27,928 nt of DNA from a virus. The stretch is taken from IMG/VR virus record IMGVR_UViG_3300021963_009370, positions 1-27,928 of that record. One strand, written 5' to 3'. The notes under the pieces are model-generated. The model did not search any database. It was not told where the DNA came from and saw only the letters and a program-made list of their open reading frames with translations. This document shows positions 14,397 to 21,290 of the stretch, piece by piece (within the stretch, counting starts at the first letter, position 1; every line of letters starts with the position of its first letter). Both the position numbers and the translations under genes were made by a program.

Positions 14397-15905
14397 ATGG
14401 CACATTTTAACATTGTATATCAAAAGGATACTGCTGCACAAGTTATTGCGGCACTTCCATCTGATATACAAATTATTTCACATTTAGAAAAGTTACGAGT
14501 CCTTACAGTTGAAGCACCTGCTGATACAGGATTATTAGAAATTTCTGGGGTAGTCAGTGTGGCTATAGATGAGCAAGTAATTGCAGAAACAGCTACAACA
14601 CCTTGGCACAAGTTACGTATTTGTTCGGCAGAATTACCTATGCGTGATCAATACCTGCCAAAAAATACAGGTGCAAATACAACAGTATATCTTGTTGACT
14701 CAGGTATAAATGTTGTAGGAGATTTAGCAAATGCCACGATTGAAAATCTGTATAGTTTTGACGGAACTTTTTCTGATACCCTAAATCACGGTACAGGAAT
14801 CGCATCATTAATTGTTGGCGAAACACTCGGTGTGTCAAAAGATGCAAAACTAAAGGTAGTTAAAATTCCGATGAACGTCGCTGTAAATGTTAGTGCATTG
14901 CTAAGTGCGTTTGACGCGGTTTTAACAGATCACACACTCACATCTGACGTTAAGATTGTGAATTGTTCATGGGTAGTACCAAAAAATCAAATCTTAGATT
15001 TAAAAATTCAAGAATTACAAAGTGAAGGATTACTTGTTGTTGCGGCAGCAGGTAATAATGTATCAAACGCGGATAACTTTTCGCCTGTGGGATTGGATAC
15101 TGTATTAGGTGTTGCTGCATCAGACGCATTTGATCGGGTTATTAATTGGGGAACGAATACAGGAAGTAACTGGGGTACAGAAGTTGATATTACCGCACCT
15201 GGGATTGATATTGAAGTCTTATCAAGTGATGGCACAATCGTTACGACATCAGGTACTTCATTAGCGGCAGCTATCGTATCAGGTGCCGCAGCACAATTTA
15301 TTGTTGAAAATCCTGCTAAGACAGCACAAGAAATACAAGATCTTATCATTGCTACATCATCACAAGATTTATTATTCCGAAATGAAGCCGTGTATGGCAC
15401 GACTCCTAATATGCTATTACGTGTTCCTCAATATCAGTTTGTGTTTGAAGGTACACCAACAACAGTTAATGTACAAAAAGGTACATCAGTAAATGTTCAA
15501 CTAGTGACACAACCTGTAGTAAATAGTGTGTCAATTGATAATATTATTATTGCAGGGAAACCCTCTCCTGCTTTTTCCTGGGTTGCATTAGACACACAAA
15601 CTAATCAATTAACGTTGACACCGCCGACTGATATTACATCAGCAAAATATGTAATTCGTGTCTCGGCAAAAAATGTAAATAATGAACTCATCATGAATTT
15701 TGGTATTATTGCGTCGGTATTTACTGATTCAGTAACTGAAGTTACAGGAACCGAAACATACTTTTTAACAGAAGAAAATGGTGTTGTTACCGTTCGCCCA
15801 TCTTTTTGTGTGAGTGAAGGAGCATTTTGCTTCGGGTCGTGTACTGATGATGGTAAAGGCGGTGGGTGTGCTTGTGTTGACGGAAATTGTCAATCACAAT
15901 TCTAA
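14397..15905 (+). CDS. subtilisin-like serine protease (peptidase S8) with Ig-like and Cys-rich C-terminal regions
   Basis: 502 aa. Residues 1-70 look like an inhibitor I9-type prodomain (HFNIVYQKDTAAQVIAAL...VVSVAIDEQ). The catalytic triad is intact: Asp in VYLVDSGIN (about 99), His in LNHGTGIASLIVG (about 130) and Ser in TSGTSLAAAIVSG (about 287), with the oxyanion Asn in AAAGNN (about 217). An Ig-like beta domain spans about 340-440. The last 35 residues contain six cysteines and a Gly-rich stretch (FCFGSC...GGGCACVDGNC). There is no signal peptide. The late promoter suggests a virion or lysis-time role (prohead maturation, tail-bound surface degradation). Cys spacing suggests a small disulfide-rich knob. 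Confidence 0.9.
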   Translation: MAHFNIVYQKDTAAQVIAALPSDIQIISHLEKLRVLTVEAPADTGLLEISGVVSVAIDEQVIAETATTPWHKLRICSAELPMRDQYLPKNTGANTTVYLVDSGINVVGDLANATIENLYSFDGTFSDTLNHGTGIASLIVGETLGVSKDAKLKVVKIPMNVAVNVSALLSAFDAVLTDHTLTSDVKIVNCSWVVPKNQILDLKIQELQSEGLLVVAAAGNNVSNADNFSPVGLDTVLGVAASDAFDRVINWGTNTGSNWGTEVDITAPGIDIEVLSSDGTIVTTSGTSLAAAIVSGAAAQFIVENPAKTAQEIQDLIIATSSQDLLFRNEAVYGTTPNMLLRVPQYQFVFEGTPTTVNVQKGTSVNVQLVTQPVVNSVSIDNIIIAGKPSPAFSWVALDTQTNQLTLTPPTDITSAKYVIRVSAKNVNNELIMNFGIIASVFTDSVTEVTGTETYFLTEENGVVTVRPSFCVSEGAFCFGSCTDDGKGGGCACVDGNCQSQF

Positions 15906-15910
15906 TGTAG

Positions 15911-15939
15911 TTGACAATTAGTTTGTTTTGTGTTATACT
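15911..15939 (+). promoter_or_regulatory. sigma70-type promoter for the cell-wall hydrolase gene
   Basis: TTGACA at 15911-15916, exactly 17 bp, then TATACT at 15934-15939. It begins 5 bases after the protease stop. The predicted start (about 15946) falls inside the terminator stem at 15941-15964. Confidence 0.85.
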
Positions 15940-15940
15940 T

Positions 15941-15970
15941 ATATAGTGCCTCCGGGCACTATATTTTTTT
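15941..15970 (+). terminator. intrinsic terminator overlapping a promoter start site
   Basis: A perfect 10-bp stem, ATATAGTGCC (15941-15950) with GGCACTATAT (15955-15964), loop TCCG, and T run 15964-15970. It ends the protease transcript. Transcripts starting at the local promoter would keep only the GTGCC/GGCAC part as a 5' hairpin. Confidence 0.85.
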
Positions 15971-15982
15971 CAGGAGGTAGAT

Positions 15983-16495
15983 ATGAAAAAATTGATCGTT
16001 TTGCTTGCTGTCATCTTGGCAGTGTTTCCGAATAGAATTACACACCAACATCGTCCAATAGGAAATCCTGTAAAGATTGTTTCTGAGAAAGAATTAACTT
16101 GTTTAGCAAAAAATATTTTCTATGAAGCACCTGATGAATCCTATGAAGGAAAATTAGCGGTTGCAACAGTCACTATGAATCGTGTTCGCAGTAAATCATT
16201 CCCCAAAACAGTGTGTGGGGTAGTGTATCAGCGTAATACACGCGGGTGTCAATTCTCGTGGACATGTGGTGGTAAGACAAAGTTTGATCGTGCTAAATAT
16301 GTTGAATCAAAAAAAATTGCGTATAAGGTGTTGGCACAAAATTTACGACTCCGAACAATTAAAAACGCCTTATACTTTCATAACACATCTGTATCACCTC
16401 AATGGGATTTTGCTCGCCCTATCAAAAAAATTGGCAATCATATTTTCTATGTTGTTGTGAGTAAAAAGTCTCGGTTGACAAATAACAATAGTTAA
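15983..16495 (+). CDS. SleB-type cell wall hydrolase (Hydrolase_2), endolysin candidate
   Basis: 170 aa. N-terminal hydrophobic segment KKLIVLLAVILAVF (residues 2-15) acts as a signal peptide or signal-anchor. The Hydrolase_2 domain follows: CLAKNIFYEAPDESYEGKL (about 35-53, with the catalytic Glu in YEA), VTMNRVRSKSFPKTVCGVVYQ, CQFSWTC and ALYFHN. It cuts peptidoglycan glycan strands. Strong AGGAGG at 15972-15977. It sits between the late protease and the replication genes and has its own sigma70-type promoter. Export by the host Sec system would make it independent of a holin for transfer, but no holin is visible here. Confidence 0.9.
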   Translation: MKKLIVLLAVILAVFPNRITHQHRPIGNPVKIVSEKELTCLAKNIFYEAPDESYEGKLAVATVTMNRVRSKSFPKTVCGVVYQRNTRGCQFSWTCGGKTKFDRAKYVESKKIAYKVLAQNLRLRTIKNALYFHNTSVSPQWDFARPIKKIGNHIFYVVVSKKSRLTNNNS

Positions 16496-16502
16496 ATATA
16501 TT
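16475..16502 (+). promoter_or_regulatory. sigma70-type promoter for the gp33-gp59-gp32 unit
   Basis: TTGACA at 16475-16480 (inside the end of the hydrolase gene), a 16-bp spacer and TATATT at 16497-16502. The start near 16509 leaves a short leader with GGAG at 16521-16524. Confidence 0.75.
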
Positions 16503-16532
16503 TCATTATACGCATCAATAGGAGATATTGTG

Positions 16533-16802
16533 ATGGAAAACGAACCCACGGTTGAATTAACTATAGAATATTTGCTCACAAAGGGTGAGTTTACCACACC
16601 TGAAGAATTTTCAGTGAACATTGAGAAAATGGCAAAGACCCGTAAAATTGGCTATCTTGAAGCTTTGCTTGAATATTGTGAAATGCGTGATATTGAACCC
16701 GCGTCTGTAGCAAAGTCAATCACTACGTCATTAAAGCAAAAGTTACAAGCAGAAGCAGAAGATTTAAACTTGTTGAAAACGAAATCAGGTAAGTTGCCAT
16801 AA
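16533..16802 (+). CDS. 33: T4 gp33-like late promoter transcription coactivator
   Basis: 89 aa from ATG 16533 (AGGAG 8 bases upstream; a GTG at 16530 is an alternative). The core KMAKTRKIGYLEALLEYCEM, then VAKSITTSLKQKLQAEAEDLN, LL, matches the T4 gp33 pattern (MSYLEATTAFLEE, FIPSGIIEKIQSEAIDENLL). gp33 bridges RNA polymerase and the sliding clamp so that late TATAAATA promoters are used; such promoters are present in this window. It is first in a gp33-gp59-gp32 order as in T4. Confidence 0.85.
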   Translation: MENEPTVELTIEYLLTKGEFTTPEEFSVNIEKMAKTRKIGYLEALLEYCEMRDIEPASVAKSITTSLKQKLQAEAEDLNLLKTKSGKLP

Positions 16803-16803
16803 C

Positions 16804-17397
16804 ATGACGACATTTGAAGCGTATAAGTTATATCTAGCTTTACGGTTGCATTTTACATCTGATAATTACGATATTCGCAAGACAAAGGGACGCATAAAAG
16901 CGTCACAAAAAGCATTAGAAAAAAATGTAAAGTTACAATTTGAATTAAACAAAGTAAAGAAAAAGTACAGCCAAGATGATTTTATCAATTACTTTGTTGC
17001 CAATTTCATTACAGGTGATAAGTGGGGTGGGATCTATAATACGCAAGCAGAAGATGTTTATCTCTCATGGAAGCGTATTAATGAAAGCCTTAGTTATCAA
17101 TATAAACAAGATCTTGATATTTTAGCACAAGAAAATATAAATAGTTTAATTGAAGATTTGTGGGATTGTCATGATGGACATCCTATCATTCTCAAACGCT
17201 ATTTAGGAAAAACTGTTACATTAGAAACACTTGTAATTTTGAATAAACTGTTTAAATTTATTGAACAGGTTGATGAACAGCTTATATTTGATCCTATTTG
17301 GCACACCGTTTCAAAACTCATTTCAAAATATTCACCATTTATAAAAATCGACAAGGACAGATATTACACTATGACATATCAGGTTTTTTCAGAATGA
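16804..17397 (+). CDS. 59: T4 gp59-like loader of replicative helicase
   Basis: 197 aa (T4: 217). Begins TTFEAYKLYLALRLHFT, comparable to SVYKLYLMIKQHM of T4 gp59. It later contains FINYFVANFITGDKWGG, matching the FISNLVANQDAW region, and a helical C-terminal half with LETLVILNKLFKFIEQVDEQ. gp59 loads the gp41 helicase on forks coated by gp32, the product encoded two genes downstream. It overlaps the next ORF by 4 bases (ATGA). Confidence 0.85.
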   Translation: MTTFEAYKLYLALRLHFTSDNYDIRKTKGRIKASQKALEKNVKLQFELNKVKKKYSQDDFINYFVANFITGDKWGGIYNTQAEDVYLSWKRINESLSYQYKQDLDILAQENINSLIEDLWDCHDGHPIILKRYLGKTVTLETLVILNKLFKFIEQVDEQLIFDPIWHTVSKLISKYSPFIKIDKDRYYTMTYQVFSE

Positions 17398-17567
17398 AAC
17401 ATACTCGGTATTGGGACGAAGATGATGACTCGCAAAGAGGGCGCAGAGAAGAACGCGATTATCTAACAAAGTATCGTCATAAAATCTATGACTATACCGA
17501 TGATGACGACGAATATGTTGATGATGAAGGATATAGTAATCTTGATGATTATGAGGAAGAACAATAA
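17394..17567 (+). CDS. small very acidic protein between gp59 and gp32, 57 aa
   Basis: ATG at 17394 overlaps the gp59 stop (ATGA). The N-terminal half is basic and charged (RRGREERDYLTKYRHK-like); the C-terminal half is nearly all Asp, Glu and Tyr (YTDDDDEYVDDEGYSNLDDYEEE). No family recognised. The acidic tail recalls the gp32 C-terminal acidic tail (DDDDDDD), which contacts partner proteins in T4; mimicry is an inference. Translational coupling to gp59 supports that it is real. Confidence 0.7.
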   Translation: MKHTRYWDEDDDSQRGRREERDYLTKYRHKIYDYTDDDDEYVDDEGYSNLDDYEEEQ

Positions 17568-17589
17568 GATGGCAGGACCCGTAGTACAA

Positions 17590-17609
17590 TTTCATACACT
17601 TTCATACAC
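17590..17609 (+). promoter_or_regulatory. tandem 10-bp repeat in the gp32 leader
   Basis: TTTCATACAC occurs twice head to tail (17590-17599, 17600-17609) directly before the AAGGAG and ATG of gp32. An unstructured repetitive leader is the kind of site used by T4 gp32 to repress its own translation, so this is a candidate autogenous operator. Confidence 0.4.
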
Positions 17610-17629
17610 CGTTATACAAGGAGAATACA

Positions 17630-18541
17630 ATGTCATTCAGTAGCCTATCCGATTTACGTAAGTCCCGTGGTAACTTTGACTCCCTCATGAAGGAAGTCGA
17701 AAAGATTTCTAAGCCAGCCGTTGATTCCGGCAATGATGATCGCTTTTGGCAACCTGCTGTTGATAAGGCAGGTAACGGCTATGCCGTCATTCGTTTGCTC
17801 CCGCCGCCGAAGGGCGAGGAACTTCCGTGGGCTCGCGTGTGGAATCATGGATTTCAGGGTCCCACTGGTAAGTGGTATATTGAAAATTCATTGACCACGT
17901 TGAACCAACCCGATCCTGTTTCTGAATTGAACAGCGAGCTGTGGAATTCAGGCGTTGAATCCAACAAGGATATCGCCCGTAAGCAGAAGCGTCGGTTGAC
18001 GTACATTTCAAATATCCTGGTCATCAAGGATCCTGCGAACCCGCAGAACGAAGGAAAGGTCTTCCTGTACAAGTATGGCAAGAAGATTTTCGATAAGATC
18101 AAGGATGTTATGCAGCCACAGTTTGCAGATGAAGAAGCCATCAATCCGTTTGACTTCTGGAAGGGTGCAAATCTCAAGCTCAAGATTCGTAATGTTGAAG
18201 GATATCGTAATTACGATAAGAGCGAGTTCGAACCCCTCAGTGCCGTGGCTGAATCTGATGCAGAAATTGAATCCGTGTGGAATCAGCAAAGCTCCTTGAA
18301 GGAGTTCACAGATGCGAAGAACTTTAAGAGCTATGACGAACTAAAGCGTAAGCTGGCGTCTGTGCTAGGTACCACGAGTTCACCGATGCGTTCAGCAGAA
18401 AAGATTGCTGAAAGTCGTATGGAGTCAGAACCTACGATGTCTGCTCCCGTGATGAAAACGGCTGCACCAAAGGCATCGTCTGCTGATGACGATGATGACG
18501 ATGATGCACTCAGTTACTTTTCAAAGCTAGCTGAAGATTAA
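17630..18541 (+). CDS. 32: T4 gp32-like single-stranded DNA-binding protein
   Basis: 303 aa (T4: 301). The basic N-terminal domain ends near residue 25. The OB-fold core includes YAVIRLLPPPKGEELPWARVW, WYIENSLTTLNQPDPV, ARKQKRRLTYISNILVI and FDFWKGANLKLKI. The C-terminal acidic tail is DDDDDDDALSYFSKLAED. The Cys residues of the T4 zinc site are missing, as I recall also for cyanophage gp32. Codons are richer in G and C than in neighbours (AAG, CGT, GAA preferred), as expected for an abundant protein. Shine-Dalgarno AAGGAG lies 8 bases upstream. Confidence 0.95.
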   Translation: MSFSSLSDLRKSRGNFDSLMKEVEKISKPAVDSGNDDRFWQPAVDKAGNGYAVIRLLPPPKGEELPWARVWNHGFQGPTGKWYIENSLTTLNQPDPVSELNSELWNSGVESNKDIARKQKRRLTYISNILVIKDPANPQNEGKVFLYKYGKKIFDKIKDVMQPQFADEEAINPFDFWKGANLKLKIRNVEGYRNYDKSEFEPLSAVAESDAEIESVWNQQSSLKEFTDAKNFKSYDELKRKLASVLGTTSSPMRSAEKIAESRMESEPTMSAPVMKTAAPKASSADDDDDDDALSYFSKLAED

Positions 18542-18546
18542 GCAAC

Positions 18547-18574
18547 AAAAAAAAGGGCCTTCGGGCCCTTTTTT
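18547..18574. terminator. bidirectional terminator between convergent gene blocks
   Basis: A-run 18547-18554, GGGCC (18555-18559), loop TTCG, GGCCC (18564-18568), T-run 18569-18574. The A and T runs let it work on both strands, separating gp32 from the minus-strand baseplate genes whose first stop is 18577. Confidence 0.9.
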
Positions 18575-18576
18575 CG

Positions 18577-20397
18577 TTATACACCTAATATCCCAGCACG
18601 TAAATGTTTGTTTGCGTTTGCCATGATACTATTATCTGTATTTCTAAATACTGACATTTGAATAGCTGATCCTGAACTACCTCCACCTGATGCAACTGTA
18701 GGTGCGTTGATATTATTAATAACAACTGGCTGTGTATTTTGAGCAGTATTTGTTACGCTTGGCGCGCTTTTCAAAATTTGTGAAGTCATTTCGATATTAC
18801 GTCCTGTTGCTTGTGTGGGTGTGCTTAATGAACCTGCCGATGATTGAGGTTTTATCTTCATCTTTGTAGCTGGTTTTAGATTTTTAGGATTTATAGTGTC
18901 TTGTATAAACATTAGACCTTCTTCTTTTCTTCTTTCAACTAAACCAGTATCAATTTTTCCTCTTGCTGTACGAATTCCCTTTTCTGCAATAATATTGCCC
19001 GCGGCAGTGGTATCACCTTTCATAATAGCTTCTGTCAACCCGTGCTCCTTAAGACTTTTTGTGCTTCCTGTGTTATAGGAATATGATGTTAATACAGCTT
19101 GCTGATTTCCTGTTAACTTATTCCACGCTTGTTCACCTATGTATTTTTTAGCAGATGACATATATTTCGGTAAATCAATACTTAATAATTTTCCTGCCCT
19201 TATTTCAGCTTCTTCCTTTGTTCCAGGTATTATTGTATCTTTGCCACCCTCACCTTTTACGGGAATTTTTTCATCACCTAGATTAATAAAACCTTGAGCT
19301 ATTTCATCTTGTCTAATTTGATGACCAAAACCTATTGAATAGGTATAGGGTAAGGGCGGTTTACCTTCTTTTTTTCTCTCTGCATTTTTCTCATCCTGTC
19401 TTTTCTTAGATGGATCAGGGTATGCTTTTGCGCTAAATCCTTCTTTTCCTGTAATTAATTCTTTAGCAGCTTCACTGGTTGATTTTTTAATTGTTGAAGG
19501 TGTAACACTAGAAACTGCGGCAATTGATCCCATATTTCCTGTGATAATAGGCATCGCACTATCCGTAGTTTTAGCTGTGCCTAACGTAGGCGCACCAAAA
19601 AATCCTGAGGGCGCGGCATATGTTGATTTAGGTGATGTAGGTGTTGTTGGTGTTACGGCCGGCGTGTAGCCAGTAGCTACTGGCGCAGGTGATACAGCGG
19701 GTGTTGTTGCTGTCGCTGCTTCAGAGGGTTGTGTTGTTGTGGGTGCTGGTGGTGGAGTAGTTTCTTTTTGTATTTCTTCATCTATTTTATCTGCTCTTCC
19801 AGAAAATCCTAAAAATCTTAAAATAGTTGATAAGGATTTCATGAAGGCAATTTTTATTGTTGCGAATACGCCTGTTATTTTTTCAAAAATTGTATCGAAT
19901 ACTTTATACAATAGTTTACCTAATATAAACCCACCGGTAGCTACTGTGTCCGATGATGGACTAAATTTTTTCAGTAAGTCACCTAAACTCGTGCCGGTCG
20001 TTCCACTTGCTCGCTCTATATTTTCTGGCGCGGCGGGCATAGCAGATTCCATAATTGCTTGTGATGTTCGAAGAAACACATTATCAGCTGATATGATTAA
20101 TGTTTGTTTCTTTGTGTTATTTTGTGACTGTGATGTTTCTTGTGTAGAACTATCCACAGTTCCTGATTCTTGTTGATTATCAGCGCTTTTAGAAAATGTG
20201 TACGGGTTTTTAAAAGCTGAGCCTTTACCACGCGGTGATGTGCCAATTCTAGCCATTTGTCGTGCACTTCTTCCCGCATTAGAAATATATCCTCGTGCTT
20301 TTAATACAGATGTAATATTTTTTGCTTTTGATGCTGTTGACATTACTCGCCCAGAGGCTAACGCCGTTCTTCCAGCTGCTAATAATAGAGGAATCAT
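18577..20397 (-). CDS. tail/baseplate structural protein with GH24 lysozyme domain
   Basis: 606 aa. N-terminal Ala/Arg-rich helices (1-60), a low-complexity Gln/Ser stretch (70-95), an amphipathic, hydrophobic region ILGKLLYKVFDTIFEKITG to about residue 200, and a Pro/Thr-rich linker (about 210-260). The GH24 lysozyme-like domain spans about 310-510: the Glu in ITGKEGF (about 319), AYPDPS, then YSIGFGH and the C-terminal QQAVLTSYSYNTGS. About 20 charged residues are inserted between AYPDPS and YSIGFGH. C-terminal tail VFRNTDNSIMANANKHLRAG. In T4 the baseplate lysozyme is inside gp5; here gp5 lacks it, so this protein probably supplies the cell-puncture lysozyme. It lies in the tail chaperone-tape region. 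Confidence 0.85.
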   Translation of the reverse strand: MIPLLLAAGRTALASGRVMSTASKAKNITSVLKARGYISNAGRSARQMARIGTSPRGKGSAFKNPYTFSKSADNQQESGTVDSSTQETSQSQNNTKKQTLIISADNVFLRTSQAIMESAMPAAPENIERASGTTGTSLGDLLKKFSPSSDTVATGGFILGKLLYKVFDTIFEKITGVFATIKIAFMKSLSTILRFLGFSGRADKIDEEIQKETTPPPAPTTTQPSEAATATTPAVSPAPVATGYTPAVTPTTPTSPKSTYAAPSGFFGAPTLGTAKTTDSAMPIITGNMGSIAAVSSVTPSTIKKSTSEAAKELITGKEGFSAKAYPDPSKKRQDEKNAERKKEGKPPLPYTYSIGFGHQIRQDEIAQGFINLGDEKIPVKGEGGKDTIIPGTKEEAEIRAGKLLSIDLPKYMSSAKKYIGEQAWNKLTGNQQAVLTSYSYNTGSTKSLKEHGLTEAIMKGDTTAAGNIIAEKGIRTARGKIDTGLVERRKEEGLMFIQDTINPKNLKPATKMKIKPQSSAGSLSTPTQATGRNIEMTSQILKSAPSVTNTAQNTQPVVINNINAPTVASGGGSSGSAIQMSVFRNTDNSIMANANKHLRAGILGV

Positions 20398-20400
20398 TGC

Positions 20401-20550
20401 TTATCTCGCGTTTTGTGCTTGTTGTTTGTCGTGTTGTTCTTTTAAATGTTTTGCTAACAAATTGACGTAAATATCTCTTTCCCACGGCATCATATTTTCA
20501 AGATCTGCTAATGATAGCTTATGTACATACATTAACAGAAAATTAGTCAT
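20401..20550 (-). CDS. small tail-chaperone-like ORF, probably read as a -1 frameshift extension of gp26
   Basis: An ORF of 49 aa from ATG (20550), MTNFLLMYVHKLSLADLENM and MPWERDIYVNLLAKHLKEQ. The MPWERDxY motif is typical of the downstream frame of tail-assembly-chaperone (lambda gpGT-like) pairs. The reading frame is open upstream past its ATG and overlaps the gp26 end; reading backward it passes the slip site at 20589-20595 to a stop at 20614-20616. There is no clear Shine-Dalgarno before its ATG, whereas the frameshift route is well formed. It ends 3 bases before the lysozyme gene start. Confidence 0.65.
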   Translation of the reverse strand: MTNFLLMYVHKLSLADLENMMPWERDIYVNLLAKHLKEQHDKQQAQNAR

Positions 20551-20582
20551 ATAAAGGTTTTGCAGCGTCTCATGGGAAAGAT

Positions 20583-21281
20583 TTATAAGAAAAAATTGTA
20601 TATTCCCGTTACATCAATGTGGTTATCTGTACTGCACTTTTCACAGGTAAAATTGATTGTATGCACTAATGCTGGTGCATTATTAAAGAAATTCTGTACT
20701 TGCATGAATTGTTCAGGAACCATCATTTCAAGAACTTCACGTATTGAGTCTCGTGTATCTTTTGTATTTTCAATCATTTCTTCGTCAGTATATATTTTTT
20801 TAACACAAGAAACAATCATATTAAAAATTTTTTCTACATCATTATCCTCGCTTATTTCTGAAAGATTTGATAAGTTAGGATAGCGCATTTCAATCTTAAA
20901 ATCACCAAAATCAAGTATATTTTTTGATTCAGTTTTGAACACTACGTTAATAGTATCTAAATTAATAAAATGACGATGTGTATCTTGGCAATTGGTACAC
21001 GTGAGAATCACTTCTGATACTTCTCCGACTGACTTACAGCGAAGCTTTAAAAATACATACTGTATATCAAACATAGGATTTTGATCAATATCAACTTTGT
21101 CAAACGTACAGGATTTGACAATATCTCCCATCGCACGTTTGATTTCTTCATTATCATTACTTTGCATTGCTAACACTAGAATTTTTTCTTCGCGCACCGT
21201 ATAAGGACGATAACGAATAGATTCTTGCGTTGAGGGTAAAATCAATTCATATGAGGGCAATTTAATCATAGGTATAGTCAT
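20583..21281 (-). CDS. 26: T4 gp26-like baseplate hub subunit
   Basis: 232 aa. PF12322-type family by the sequence pattern IKLPSYELILPSTQESIRYRPYT followed by the helical EEKILVLAMQ segment and DFKIEMRYPNL in the middle. Four Cys in two CxxC-type pairs (TCTNCQD at about 120, TCEKCS at about 215) suggest zinc. The last codons lie on the slippery sequence TTTTTTC (20595 to 20589), so a minority of ribosomes may continue in the -1 frame. Strong Shine-Dalgarno AAGGAG 7 bases before ATG. Confidence 0.85.
   Translation of the reverse strand: MTIPMIKLPSYELILPSTQESIRYRPYTVREEKILVLAMQSNDNEEIKRAMGDIVKSCTFDKVDIDQNPMFDIQYVFLKLRCKSVGEVSEVILTCTNCQDTHRHFINLDTINVVFKTESKNILDFGDFKIEMRYPNLSNLSEISEDNDVEKIFNMIVSCVKKIYTDEEMIENTKDTRDSIREVLEMMVPEQFMQVQNFFNNAPALVHTINFTCEKCSTDNHIDVTGIYNFFL
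20589..20595 (-). other. -1 frameshift slippery heptamer at the end of gp26
   Basis: On the minus strand TTTTTTC is in the X-XXY-YYZ register of the gp26 frame (Asn, Phe, Phe, Leu, stop). After slipping, the frame reads CTT ATA AAT and runs 62 codons to the stop at 20401-20403, giving a 293-aa fusion. No strong downstream stem was recognised. Confidence 0.7.
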
Positions 21282-21290
21282 AAGTTCTCC

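Noticed and set aside
15008-15400. Minus-strand ORF of 130 codons opposite the subtilase
   Set aside because: Shadow of the catalytic domain; composition (Ser, Ala, Asn) mirrors the sense codons.
19669-19684. Perfect 16-bp palindrome GCCAGTAGCTACTGGC
   Set aside because: It lies inside the Pro/Thr-rich linker coding region where similar codons repeat; no second copy and no regulatory context.
19739-20176. Plus-strand ORF of 145 codons opposite the lysozyme-domain protein
   Set aside because: Antisense to a coherent protein; no promoter or Shine-Dalgarno in front.
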